64,000 nucleotides of DNA from Corticium candelabrum (lineage: Eukaryota; Porifera; Homoscleromorpha; Homosclerophorida; Plakinidae), in contig NC_085106.1 of assembly GCF_963422355.1 (NCBI RefSeq), forward strand, positions 3,907,747-3,971,746, in the 5' to 3' direction. Under the pieces are notes generated by a model, which had not been told where the DNA came from, ran no database searches, and saw nothing but the letters and a program-made list of their open reading frames with translations. The position numbers were made by a program, and so were the translations under genes. Of the stretch, positions 1 through 12,629 are shown piece by piece. Positions within the stretch are counted from its first letter, which is position 1, and each line of letters begins with the position of its first letter.

Positions 1-3000
1 TAACGTCGTTTATGTTCAACAGACTATAGTCTCCTCCGTATCGGCTGCCTGTGACGTTATACTTTAAACGATGTCGAACCAAAACGTAGATGAGAATCAA
101 CATGGCGACAGCAACAGAACAGACTATCGCAATGATCAGTATCGTATTGTCTGAGCTGTCATCAACTAAATCTTGAGGTATGCCTTGTCGAATCGATACC
201 ACTAAAACACTCACCTAAGAAATAAATATTTTATGATTCTCAAGGATAAAATTATATATTATAATGCTTAGAAAATAGTGCTCGCACCAATTTTGGCTAC
301 AATAATTATAATTATTAAAACTTATGAATTTGAATTTTGTTGCAATACTTATATATACTTAAACTCTACCATGTCTTTTTGCATGCGACTATGAGGAATG
401 CTCGTTTTACTATTACAATTGGAATAATGGCACTGTACATACCTGCCCCTATTAATCGTGAAATTTAACGCGCACGGATTTTGTGCATATAGACTATATC
501 AAGTAATTTTATGCCTTACCCTTCTTCCTATTTGAGTTTTCTGCTTGACCACTGCTTGCTGCAGAAGAGAGATTTCTACCGTTTTTATCGTCGATCCGCA
601 GTCGCGAACGAAGAAAACAACTCGGAGATAGTTGTCGACGATTTGCGGAGTAGGTGCGACGTAGATGACATCGTTAGCCGTCGCGTCGGCGACCGCCCTT
701 TTCCGTCTGTTAGAAGACGATTCCCTCAATGCAACAGCAATCGCTTGCCTGAAAGATTCCTCGTGCAATCGAATCCATACGGAGAGCTAAACCAGGAAAC
801 GTTATATAGTGATCTGCTATTGACGAGAAGAATTTTGAACTAACTTCTACTTTAGCAAAATTCATTGTGAGACAATTCTTTTTCTCATCCTCTGTCAAAC
901 TGTTGACGTGTTTTTGTTGATCCAGTGGGATAGTTGCCTAATGTAGAAATGCCAACTATGACATATGTCAATAGAAGACTGGATAAATGTTTTACCATAA
1001 CGTCGACTTGTTTAGTACTTGTTCCAGTGCGAGCTGAAGCCGTCACTTGACGTGGACTTACCGTAGAAAAGAGAGGTGACATCGCTGAAAGGTTTGCAGA
1101 AGTGACTGGACCAGGTAAAGATGCACTTGTTGTCGCCCTATGCGAAGATGTAAAAGTAGCGACAACAGCTTGACGAGACGACCAAGACCTTTTAGTTAGC
1201 GCAGCAGTTGAGATAGATGTTGAACTCGTAGTCGACGTAGAAACAGGACGACTTGATAAAGATGACGTCGATCCGTGAACGTGAACGGATTCAGTCAGAG
1301 ACGGAGACGATGATGGTTTTCTACCTTCATTCGCAGAAGACGCTGTTGATAAACGACTTGTTAGAAACAATAAAGTTCCTTTTCCAGAAGACGCTGTTGC
1401 TACAAGACTTGTTGGAGCCAAGCTAGTTCCTTTTGCAAAAGATGCTGTTGATATACGTCCAGTTGTAGAAAAAGTTGTAACTTCTTTGCTGGTAAGCGTT
1501 GTCGATAAACGAATTGTTGGAGAAGTATTAGTTGCTCCACGAGTCGACGGCGATAACGAGGCTGCAGAAGCAGGCACTAGTGATGGACTGCCTCGCGTTA
1601 TGTTCTCCACCACAGTCGAAACTAGACTTGCAGTAGTTGCTATTTTATTAGGAGTTGGCGACGAAGAAGGCACGGCGGTAATAACTACACCCGAAGATGA
1701 ACTTGCAAAAGAAGCAAAGCCAGATGAAGACGAACGTGACGTGGTAGACTCCACTGTTTTACGAGACGGTGATGATATAGCAATCCAAGACTTCGAGCTA
1801 CCAGTCGGTGCTGGTGGAGGTCCAGTTGTTCCTGCCCCACCTAAAGTCGCAGTCGCAATGGTTTCAGTTCCACTCGATGCTGTAGAAGCTTTCACGGCGG
1901 TCGAAGATCTCGATAAAGATGGAGAAGCAACTGATGAAGGTAAAGTGCCATTGTGCTCACAAAAAACCACAAAATCACTGCAACAGTCTTGATACGTCAC
2001 GCAGTTTGGTAAACATTGGCAAGGAGCGTTGGGATTGTACACGTCGCATCCTTCATTAGCACACAATAATGGAGGAGGCTTTCTAGATGCCCTCACAGTG
2101 GTCGAAGATCTCGATGAAGTCGAAGAAGTGGTTGGTGGGGGAAAAGTGCCATTGTACTTACAAAAATCCACAAAATCACTGCAACAGTCTCGATACGTCA
2201 CGCAGTTTGGTAAACATTGGCAAGGAGCGTTCGGATTGTACACGTCGCATCCTTCATTAGCACACAATAATGGAGGAGGCTTTCTAGATGCCCTCACAGT
2301 GGTCGAAGATCTCGATGAAGTCGAAGAAGTGGTTGGTGGGGAAAAAGTGCCATTGTACTTACAAAAATTCACAAAATCACTGCAACAGTCTCGATACGTC
2401 ACGCAGTTTGGTAAACATTGGCAAGGAGCGTTCGGATTGTACACGTCGCATCCTTCATTAGCACACAATAATGGAGGAGGCTTTCTAGATGCCCTCACAG
2501 TGGTCGAAGATCTCGATGAAGTCGAAGAAGTGGTTGGTGGGGGAAAAGTGCCATTGTACTTACAAAAATCCACAAAATCACTGCAACAGTCTCGATACGT
2601 CACGCAGTTTGGTAAACATTGGCAAGGAGCGTTCGGATTGTACACGTCGCATCCTTCATTAGCACACAATAATGGAGGAGGCTTTCTAGATGCCCTCACA
2701 GCGGTCGAAGATCTCGATGAAGTCGAAGAAGTGGTTGGTGGGGAAAAAGTGCCATTGTACTTACAAAAATTCACAAAATCACTGCAACAGTCTCGATACG
2801 TCACGCAGTTTGGTAAACATTGGCAAGGAGCGTTCGGATTGTACACGTCGCATCCTTCATTAGCACACAATAATGGAGGAGGCTTTCTAGATGCCCTCAC
2901 AGTGGTCGAAGATCTCGATGAAGTCGAAGAAGTGGTTGGTGGGGAAAAAGTGCCATTGTACTTACAAAAATTCACAAAATCACTGCAACAGTCTCGATAC

Positions 3001-4505
3001 GTCACGCAGTTTGGTAAACATTGGCAAGGAGCGTCCGGATTGTACACGTCGCATCCTTCATTAGCACACAATAATGGAGGAGGCTTTGTAGAAGCCCGGG
3101 TCACTAACACCGTCGTTGCCCTCTCAGTTGTAGGAAGAGACGGTGTGGTCGGGCCGGGTGTCGGAGCACATATTGAAACATCAATGTCCGGGCAACAGTC
3201 ATCAGCAACGGAGCAACGGGAATCACACTGACACAGCTGTCCGTCTCGAAAAGCACAAGCTGATTTGTTGAGAATCTTGCTTAGAGCCACGCACGACGGC
3301 AGTCTTGTAGGAATGGCTGAAGTTGTCGACGTAGGAAGAGAAGTTTCAGTGAGAGAGCATTCCGTTGTGTAGTCACCACAACACTTGCTCGTAATGAGAC
3401 AATCTGAAACGCAACTGCAACGCGCACCCGTACTCCCGCATCCGATTTCCGCGCACGTAAACGGTAACGTCGGTGAGAACGTCCCGACCTCGCTTCCCGC
3501 ACACAAATTGATCGCATCGTCGCAGCAGTCCAATCGAAATAAACACTCGCTGTCGCACTGACACTCGTACGCGTCGGACCGGTTATTGCATCCGTAGAGG
3601 TAACAACCGGGCACCGCCTCGACCGTCGGAACGGATAGCGTCGCATTCGTCGGGTTCTCACTGGATCTGTCGCCCGTCGGTGGCTCGGTCGCGCTGCTCG
3701 AAACCGGCAGCGCCGACGACGTTGACGACGCGGAAGACCACTGTTGAGTTGCGACTACTTCAGTCGAGTCGGGTGATTGAGCTTGAGTTGCCGTCACCGT
3801 CGGAGTCAAAAATACATTTCTATCCGTTGCAGTGGTAGTAGTCTGGATGTCCAAGGAAGTCGGCGTCGAAGGAATGTGACAAACAGCGGTATAATCCCCA
3901 CAGCAGTCCCCACGGGCTGCGCATCCAGAGTCACACTGACAAGGCAATACTTGTAACATTACAGATCGACATCCTATTGTTTCACATAGGAATTGAGTTG
4001 CCTTCACTGTCGGAGTCAAAAATACATTTTTATCCGCTGCGGTGGTAGTCGTCTGAATGTCCAAGGGAGTCGGCGTCAAAGGGGTATGACAAACAGTGGT
4101 ATAATCCCCACAGCAGTCCCCACGGGCTGCGCATCCAGAATCACACTGACAAGGCAATACTTGTAACACTACAGATCGACATCCTATTGTTTCACATAGA
4201 AATTGAGATGTCTGATTTTGTTCTGGCATCGGTCCATTGCCCGTGTCGTTAAAAGTGACGTTGGGAAAGCAAACCTCAAACGTCATGCGGCAGCAGTCTC
4301 CGCGGAGAATACATGTCTGTTCGCATTGACACGGTTGACCGACGATTTCGACGTCAGAGCAGTTGTAGTCCTGACCACATACGTGTGACATCCGAGTCTG
4401 TCGTGTTGGTTGAATCGAAGATGTTGACGTTGCGGAAAGCGCAGTCTGTGCAGTTGAGAAAGCGAAGAGAAGAAGTAGAAACAAAATTGTCTTAAACTTG
4501 TGCAT
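1..4505 (-). CDS. Somatomedin-B repeat, mucin-like single-pass membrane protein (3' end outside window)
   Basis: Three phase-0 exons: 4505-1062, 786-520 and 214 to beyond base 1. The start at 4505 is chosen because it opens a clear signal peptide (MHKFKTILFLLLLFAFSTAQ); an in-frame start further upstream lacks one. The 1148-codon first exon has 12 somatomedin-B (SMB) domains with the family cysteine spacing (CxCxxxC, later CC, final C): six divergent ones, then six nearly identical ones from a 201-bp tandem repeat. About 330 Ser/Thr-rich residues follow, as in a mucin stalk. Exon 2 (89 aa) resembles a SEA-type juxtamembrane domain. Exon 3 carries a transmembrane helix (TILIIAIVCSVAVAMLILIY) and a basic cytoplasmic start. 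The splice sites (gtaagt, gtaagg; ttag acceptors) keep the frame. I infer a type I cell-surface or matrix-binding receptor. SMB domains are known in vitronectin and PRG4, but I recognise no ortholog. The SEA assignment is weak. Confidence 0.8.
2012..3090. repeat. 201-bp tandem repeat, about five units, coding
   Basis: The landmark caaggagcgt recurs at 2020, 2221, 2422, 2623, 2824 and 3025, exactly 201 bp apart. Each unit encodes 67 residues: one SMB domain plus a Thr/Ser-rich linker. Units differ by only a few bases, so the array arose recently or is kept uniform by gene conversion or unequal crossing-over. The antisense strand also stays open through the array, but this follows from the repeat period being a multiple of three. 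Confidence 0.95.
3880..4200. repeat. Two-copy 210-bp tandem duplication of SMB domains 2 and 3
   Basis: The stretch around 3881 repeats at 4091 with few changes, including the linker. Each copy encodes an SMB domain with the core CQCDSGCAARGDCCGDYT. This is a separate, older duplication from the 201-bp array in the same exon. Confidence 0.85.
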
Positions 4506-4616
4506 CTTGACGTATCCTAAACAAGTAACAGCTGTCCTAACAGAACGGAGGGTGAGGCCCAAGCACAACGCCTCTCGATCAGCCCCACGTGAGCTACAGA
4601 ACTGCGCCTAGTCTCG

Positions 4617-5556
4617 CGTAGCCAGACCCCTTTCCGCCGCGTCATCCTTCCGGGCGAAATGGGGTCTGTTGAACAGCCTTTGATGTCGCTGTGTGCCGCG
4701 TAGCCAGAAATCGACTATCTAAAGACCAGATTTCGTTTCTAAAATACTTCACTAAAGACCAGACTGGTATGCAAGCAGTGCAATCCTATCTCATTAGCTT
4801 CTCTTGTTTCGTAGAGAACAACTCGAAGACTAGAGCTAGAGTCGTTGCTGTTTGTGAAATCTGCATGTCTCCAGCAGCAATTAAATGCGGCCGCGGAAAC
4901 GTTGACATCGGCAGGCTCGACGTCGTACGTCTAGCTAGAGTTGTGCGCTTGTGTCACAACGGCGACTGAATGCGAACACACTGAATGGATGCGAAGGTAC
5001 TCGATGCTGTTTGCTGTCTAGACGTATAAAGCGACCGCGGACAGCCCAGAGTGAGCGATATGATCGGGTACTGGAATTGAAGGGCTTGGAGCTGACGTCA
5101 TCGAAACAAGATGAGTCGTCTTTTTGTGTTTGGGTAATCATCTCACGTGTTTTGTGCATTGCTTTACATAGAGTACGTTTGCATTCAGTCTCCGTTGTGA
5201 CACAAGCGCACAAACGCTATGTACGACGTCGATCACGACAGTTTGCGTAGGAGATGGAAGCCTATAGTCAACGTGCCTGCAGCAGTGTTTAATTAATTGT
5301 TGCTGTAGACATGCAGATTTCATAACCAGCAACGACTCTAGCTGTAGTCTTCGAGTTGCTCTCTACGAAACAAGAGAAGCTAATGAGATAGGATTGCACT
5401 GCTTGCATACCAGTCTGGTCTTTAGTGAAGCGTTTAAGAAACTAAATCCGGTCTTTAGATAGCCGATTTCTGGCTACGCGGCACACAGCGACATCAAAGG
5501 CTGTTCACCAGACCCCATTTCGCCCGGAAGGATGACGCGGCGGAAAGGGGTCTAGT
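4617..5556. mobile_element. Foldback (long inverted-repeat) element
   Basis: The left arm from about 4617 to 4850 and the right arm from about 5328 to 5556 are near-perfect reverse complements of about 230 bp. The outer ends share the motif agacccctttccgccgcgtc. A second inverted pair lies inside (4945-4981 with 5175-5213), so most of the 940 bp can fold. No transposase frame is seen. It fits a non-autonomous foldback or MITE-type DNA transposon, about 110 bp upstream of the SMB gene start codon, where it could affect that promoter. Confidence 0.85.
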
Positions 5557-5859
5557 ATTGGATGACTGTGTGACAGACCATTAGCCAACAATCCTTATAA
5601 CTGTCACAATAGACAAGCAGACAAGAAGATGTAGTACCGCAATAGTTGAAGACAAATTTGCAGAAGTAGCTTAACCATATGAAAACGAAGTAATTTTGTG
5701 ACCTTTTTCTGCATGTAGTAATCACGTGACCAGATGGTGACTGGCAGCAATGAAAGACAGGTGACCAGTCAACAATGCAAATGGAGGTCCAATTGCTATG
5801 CCATCTAGAGTCACAGTCGTATAAATGTCTTCATTTCAGCTTCGTGCTAAAAACATCCG

Positions 5860-6480
5860 TTAAGGCGGTCGACGACCTTGACGAAGAAAATACGTATATA
5901 TTGATTAAGGCAAAGTGCATACCACGGTACTTACATTAAAGCATGAAATCGCTGCATTGCTCGCAGTTCGGTAGACATGGACAATGTGCATCCGGATTGT
6001 ACAAGTCGCATCCTTTATTAGAGCACTTACAAGGGTGGAGAAAGAGCTTGGATCACTATAGAACAGTGTTAGCCTCTCAGTTGCAAGAAGAGGCGGCGTG
6101 TAGTCGGACCGGGTGACATAATTAAATTACTGAAGTCTGGTCAGCAGTTGCCAACACGTACTTTGTCAATTGGGATCATACTGACATTTCTGTAGTATGG
6201 GTGTGTATAGAACAGCCGAAGAACTCGGAGAAGGAAGAGAGGTGGTTCTGATCATAGTCGTCTGTAGCCATGCAGGGCATCAAGCGGATACTAAAGTAAC
6301 CACAATGCAACCGCATACTTCGACATCCTATTTCCGCACACGATCCGCGAGACTGTGGCATTGGCTGTACCGTTCTCGGTCTCGTTAACGTAGTCAACAG
6401 TCACATTCTGTGCAGTCGTGAAAGAGATACGAAAATGCACAAAAGGTTGTCTTGCACATGCACTGATCATGCATGGTCCC
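5860..6480 (-). pseudogene. Decayed somatomedin-B gene fragment
   Basis: Bases 5860-6050 resemble the 201-bp SMB unit at 2012-3090 (shared blocks include aaatcgctgca, cagttcgg and the run around ttgtacaagtcgcatcctttattagagca), but with frame-breaking indels. Bases 6180-6480 resemble the divergent SMB region and nearby linker (Thr/Asn-rich, then a cgcacacgatccg-like stretch). No long open frame remains. Its position just upstream of the intact gene suggests a tandem duplicate that decayed. Confidence 0.6.
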
Positions 6481-7375
6481 AACGAAATCCGGAATCAAGT
6501 CGGGACCCAAAGTTAACGCCCCTCAGTAAGAACCACTTCTCAATTGGCGTACACGTTTATTAATCCTGAAGTCAGGTGGTATCAACTTTATTTCGGAAAG
6601 GTTAAGGAAAAAAGCTGCATCTAGTAATTAGCTAACCCACGCCATGAACATGTTCTTAGAAATTGTAATAATTATGTTTGTTGAATTTGACAGCTATAAT
6701 ATCAGCATGTCAGAGTTTTTATACTTTATCGTACAACCATAATACCCCAGATTCACACTAACAAACATACACTGCTTTCTGTAATTATGATCGTCCTATT
6801 ATGTTGCTGCAGCTTAAAACGGTTAATCAGACTGCCCGATTAAAAAATGAAAGCTGAAGAGATATTATCATATCACAGTGCCATCAACTTCACCATCTAA
6901 CGTTTTACAAAACGCAAACTCCTATGTGTGCCACAACCTAATTTCCATTTGTAGGACACAGAAGAAGACACTATTGCATGATCTTTACCAATCCTTCGTC
7001 TCATGGCTCTGTGTGGCCACCAACAGTCTCCACATGTGTCACACACACAACCGCAGAAAGGAAGCAGGACAAACTAGACTCTGCGTGGGCATCAGAGTCT
7101 CTAGCGTAAACATCCCACCACAAGAGGTTAGTACGCACAAAAGCAAAAATGAAACTACGCGGTCTCTATTTACAAATACACATGCAATTTATGTATAGAG
7201 TAGTGCGGCTTCTAAGAAAAGTGGCGGCTTTTACGAAAAGTGCATCATCATTGTGGGTGAATATATTAGGTGTCCGGGAAGTGGCATATCCCTACGTCCC
7301 CGCCTTCTCTTTGTAAACGTCTTTGCGGGATAGGAACCGTCAGAACACCACAGAACCTTCTACTGGTGAGGTGAC
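6481..7375. other. Intergenic, no gene seen
   Basis: AT-rich sequence between the SMB pseudogene and the phosphatase start. It should contain the phosphatase promoter, but I see no convincing TATA box or repeat. Confidence 0.5.
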
Positions 7376-9447
7376 ATGAAGGTCCAGTCGTTGCTCTGGA
7401 CTCTTGCACTTTGCCTTGTCCTGGCGGTGTGCAACTCTGATGCAACAAATGAAACAAGGTCAGAAAGTTCAATAGTGAACAGAGTGCGTCGCAAGAAGAC
7501 AAAATGCAAAGTCATAGATAGTCACTATGTATCATCATCTCCGCCACCATCTCGTCCCATCTCCAGGATCCGTCTTGCTCTGACAGGTGACGACCGTTCT
7601 ATGCGAGTGTCATGGTCCAGCCCTGCTCCGTGCAAAAATCCCAAAGTCTGGATCAGAAAAATCGAAGCTAAATCCAAGAAAACAAAGTTCACAGGAGTAA
7701 TAGAGCAGCCCTACGTGTTCAGATACCGCAGATACGTCTATAGAAGTCAGTACTTTCACCACGCTCTGATCACTGGGCTGGACCATAAAGCAAGGTTAGT
7801 ACAAGCTTGTATACACACAGAGACAACAGCTGTCAAACTTGCATGACGCACTGTCGCAAGCACTGCCCCGCATGAGGTAATGATATGGTTCCACCGGAGA
7901 TTAGGTCATACCAGTGGTACTGTACCTGGAACAATATCATTTGTGTCCTGGTGTCAGGATAAACAAAATTAGGAAAGAGTGGAACTGTGCCTAGTAAAAT
8001 AGTTCCACTGTAAATGTGGCTTCTCCTGGCATTGTACTACTATGAACTAGTAGCGATGTACTGAAATAATAATGTTGGGACATTTATTATCAAGCAGTAT
8101 ATAGCACATAGGAATACTAGAGGACAGACAGGCAGAGTCAATGACGTGAAGAATAGTAGAGTGCGTTTCAGTAGCAAAAGCAGCTACAATTGAAGTTAGT
8201 TTTACGTGCAATGCAACTGCATTTACCCATACATCGGTCACTTATGCATACTATCGATTACGTTCACAGGTGTTGCCAGATTGAACCAAATCTATAGTAG
8301 AACTATTTCACTGTAAAAATACATGCATACCGTGCTGATTTGGTTTACTTCAGACACCGTTTCACCAAAGATTTAGTTCAAAGTGAAACCAAACATGACA
8401 GTGACAGTCAGCAACAAGACCCAGAGAAGTTAAGCTAACAGACCAACAGTTATATAACTGATTCTTACATAGCAGATGAATAAGATGGTTGCAATTGTTA
8501 GGTATATGTACCGTATCAAATGTGGCAGTAAAAAGTCAACCAAATTACCATTTACGTCACCTCCTCAACTGGGTAGCAGGTCACCAGTAAGACTTTTTGC
8601 ATTTGGTGATCATGGAACTGACAGAGAGGCCAGGAGAACCCTTGACGCAATGGTTAATGTAACCAGATTTAAAGACTATGACATGGTGATTCATCTAGGA
8701 GATATTTCGTATGCTAACGGTGAAGACACTGAGTACGAATGGGATGTATGGGGAGACATGGTCCAGCCTTTGACATCACAAATTCCATACATGGTCACAC
8801 CAGGAAATCATGAAATTGATGAAGATGACTCCGGAGGAGAATTGGGTATAGCGTACCGAAAACGTTTCTATATGCCCATGACATTCCGTGGATCACGAAG
8901 TGAATACTGGTATTCATGGGACTATGGGCAGATACATTTTGTGTCTGTTTCCACCTCACATTCTGACAACAGAATACAACAACAGTGGATTGCAAATGAC
9001 TTGAGGAATGCTGCACGGAGGAGACACATTACTCCATGGATTATAGTTGTAGGCCACGATCCACCGTATTCACACAACACCTATCACTACAGTCACGGAG
9101 ATCTGAGAGACTGGCTCGATCCTCTCCTAGTGACCTACAAAGTTGACCTAGGACTTTGGGGACATAATCATGGATATGAACGAACCTATCCCATTGCTGA
9201 CTCTGATGTTGTGCAACGAAACTATCAAAATGCTCAAGCACCAGTTCATGTCATCTGTGGAGCTGCTGGGAAAGATCTGTATGATTGTTGGAAAGATAAT
9301 TCTCGATATTCTGCATTTCAAGAAGGCAGAACGTGGGGATATTGCACTGTAGAAGTGACCAGTGCTTCAATGGCCAAAATACAATTTGTGAACAGTTTCA
9401 ACGGAAGAATTGTGGACACTTTTACACTCACAAAACGAAGAAATTAG
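7376..9447 (+). CDS. ACP7: Purple acid phosphatase, ACP7-type (metallophosphoesterase), secreted
   Basis: Two exons: 7376-7794 and 8502-9447. The donor gttagt at 7795 and the acceptor gttag ending at 8501 join codons for Arg-Tyr-Met-Tyr-Arg in frame, giving 454 aa, close to animal ACP7 (about 440). Residues 1-23 form a signal peptide (MKVQSLLWTLALCLVLAVC). Exon 1 holds the N-terminal fibronectin-like domain; exon 2 the metallophosphatase fold with the family metal-ligand motifs in order: FGDHG, GDISYANG, GNHE, VVGHDPPYS and GHNHGYER. These coordinate the Fe/metal dinuclear centre that hydrolyses phosphomonoesters at acid pH. The product is probably secreted or lysosomal. An apparent ATG at 8476 lies inside the intron and is not the start. 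Neighbours give no functional clue. I am confident of the family, less so of strict ACP7 orthology. Confidence 0.93.
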
Positions 9448-9486
9448 CTGTCTGTCAACTTAGCTTCCCTCCTCTTCTTTCTCTTT

Positions 9487-9487
<1 letters not shown>

Positions 9488-9525
<38 letters not shown>

Positions 9526-9561
9526 CCTCCCTCCCTTCCTCCCTCCCTCCCTCTCTCTCTC
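9488..9561. repeat. (CT)n / (CCCT)n microsatellite
   Basis: Pure pyrimidine run just after the phosphatase stop codon, probably in the 3' UTR or immediately downstream: a CT tract, then TCCC-type units, then CT again. Confidence 0.95.
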
Positions 9562-11621
9562 ACTAAGTGTTTGACATTTATCTCATTATGATATTATGAT
9601 TACTGACTGGTTTGTCAAAGTTCATTTGAAGTACTATTTACAGAAAGAGTATCAAATAGCCAGCAATAAGACATGTTCTTTATAACTCTTCTATGTGCTT
9701 TACAAACTGAACTGAGTCAATATTACCACTGACTACTTGCTTGTCCCAATGTGTGAATTGAAGGCTGTAGCTAGAAGTTACAATGTCCTAGGCTACATTG
9801 GAGCTGTACATAGAGATGTAAAGAAACCTGTTCTCACTCTAGAAAGACATGCAACAACATTCTAACATGCAACCAAAGTAACAATGAACTGCATATATGA
9901 ATGTTCGCTCGAGTAGTAGTACAAGGTGATCAATATCTAGAATAATATAAATTCAGAAATTTTCATAGTACTTCTGCCTATGAAGTAGTTTGTACAGCTA
10001 TTTAGCACAAGACATTGGTATTGTACTGTAGCCAAATTGAAAAGCATCTATCTATAAATTTTAGTATTCATGTTATTTTATTACAACCATGTATCTGTAC
10101 GAAATTAACTAACATTTCATGTCAGAGTATGAAAACTTCTGGATTTACAGTATATTATCATTAGTATGTCCAACAGGCCCCTATCACACCTTGTCACATT
10201 GAGCCCTAAGCTGATGCCTACATTGCCCAACACTAGTTGCATCCCTGCTGCAATTACATGTATTTACACAAAATTATAAGGCTATCCTAACAAATGAACT
10301 TATTATCACTCTATAGCACATTGTGAAGCTAAGAAACAATCCACCAAATGATATGCCTTACTTTCTAGGTCTTGCTTAATTAAAATATTGCAGAGTTGGT
10401 ATTGGAAGAATAAATAGCTATTAACCTAATAGAAATTGTCCTTCTTCCATCTTGACTTGCCACTCTTTTCAAGCCGACATTTGGACTAACTATGATTAGT
10501 AAGTCACTTAGGCACATGAGTGTAATTCACGTAAATTGTCTTGACAAATCCATTGCTTTAGGTTTTGAAGAGGGAAACGTTTAGTTTGTTGTTGCTGCGT
10601 TTGTACGTTTAAACATACAACAACACATCAGAAACACCGGCGGCATGCTCTTCTTGTATCCTACCTCACGTGCCAAAGTCAGGTGCAACCACTAATGCCA
10701 CTAATGTGGTTGTAATATTACTCTTTACAGCGTTAGAATGGCATTACACTAACTCATGATTAGGCCCAGTGCACACGCTCTTAGAAGCCCAATCTAGATT
10801 AAATTCAACATGCTGGTGTATTTAAATGAAATTCTACAACAGAATTTCTTATGCTTGCGTTAGACAAATGTCTGGTCATGGCAGGTCCAATTAACACAAA
10901 CAAATGGTTCTTTACATACAACATAGAAAATCAACATCCCTCTCAATTAGATAAGTTATAAATAGATAGTTCCACTGTATTGTATACGAAGCCAAGTACA
11001 TTGAGCCTAGCAAACACATGCATTCGACTCTGAAAAGAAACATTACAAATAAGTAAAAGTACAGACTGCTCTTATGCCTGAGACATGGTTAATTGAGCAA
11101 GTTCATCAAATAATGCAGACTTAGTTGAGCTACGTCATTTTAAAATTGAACAACTAGATTTGGACTATTTGAAACCTTTCCTAAACCAAGGATTATGTTT
11201 TGTGTGCAAAAGGTATGTTTTGCTATGTACACGACAAAGTGCTATGTAACCACATGGTAAAGATAATCATAATAATCAAGCTTGTGAATACCTACTTTTA
11301 TTACATCGTGAGCTGCAATCATCATGGAAGCAGTAAATTGACACAAACATATGGCAAAGTTTACACAATGCGAACAACACAAATGGTAGCTCTCAAAAGA
11401 ACTATTCATTGCCAAGAACACCGTTCAGTAATCTGCTGTCAATGATGAATTAAAATCACCAGCTCCAGACCATACAATGGTCATTCTAGAAACTGCTGCA
11501 CATTACCTTGCTGACTAACTAGTACCAAAGATTGCCAATCACGAAGATTAACAAAGTAAACAAAAAAAATTAAAAAAGAACATATTGCAATTTGTACCAC
11601 GACTAGAAACGAAATGGTAGC
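9562..11621. other. Intergenic between convergent phosphatase and DENND6 genes
   Basis: AT-rich, about 2 kb, presumably holding the two 3' UTRs. I see no exon-like frame with splice sites and no recognisable transposon. A small inverted repeat (ttgttgctgcgtttgtacg / cgt..aacatacaacaac) lies near 10587-10625. Confidence 0.5.
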
Positions 11622-12004
11622 CTACCGAGTTAGAAGAGTTCTCAAATCTTCTGGCAGCCGCTTTACCATGGCCTCCATTTGACTAATCAATTGCTGATGT
11701 TGTTTGCTACTTAAAGGATATTCAGGACTTGTTGACTTCTAGATAATTTATAAAGTATATACAACAAACACAGAATACAGCAATGGTAAATCGACATACA
11801 AGAAGTGACTTCATTTTGAGTAGGAAATCCACAATTTCTACCTCAGTTTTGTCTCTCATCCAGAACAAAACATCCTATGAACAGAGAACATTCTTTGTAT
11901 ATATGGAAATACTTGTGAAGCACGTCCATACACATGAACACAACAATAAAAACTCAAATGCAAACACCAAATGCAAACTCATAAACATATATAGACATTT
12001 ATAA

Positions 12005-12090
<86 letters not shown>

Positions 12091-12253
12091 ACACACAGAC
12101 ACACACACAGACACAGACACAGACACAGACAGACACACACAGACACAGACAGACACACACAGACACAGACACAGACACACACACAGACACAGACACAGAC
12201 ACACACAGACACACACAGACACAGACAGACACACACAGACACAGACACAGACA

Positions 12254-12295
<42 letters not shown>

Positions 12296-12304
12296 ACACA
12301 CACA

Positions 12305-12360
<56 letters not shown>

Positions 12361-12429
12361 TCGTGCACGCGCAGACACACAGAGGCACACACAGACACAG
12401 ACACAGACACACAGACACACAGACACACA

Positions 12430-12482
<53 letters not shown>

Positions 12483-12558
12483 ACACACAAATGCACAGAC
12501 ACAGACACAGAAACAGACACAGGCACAGACACAGCCACAAAATCATGCACACACAGAG

Positions 12559-12629
<71 letters not shown>

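Noticed and set aside
2029..3231. 400-codon open frame on the plus strand opposite the SMB array
   Set aside because: It is the antisense shadow of the 201-bp coding repeat, whose period is a multiple of three. It has no signal peptide, domain or splice context, while the minus strand carries clear SMB cysteine patterns.
8476..8501. Alternative start for the phosphatase at the ATG at 8476
   Set aside because: This ATG lies in the intron just before the acceptor; the spliced product from 7376 has a signal peptide and the expected N-terminal domain.
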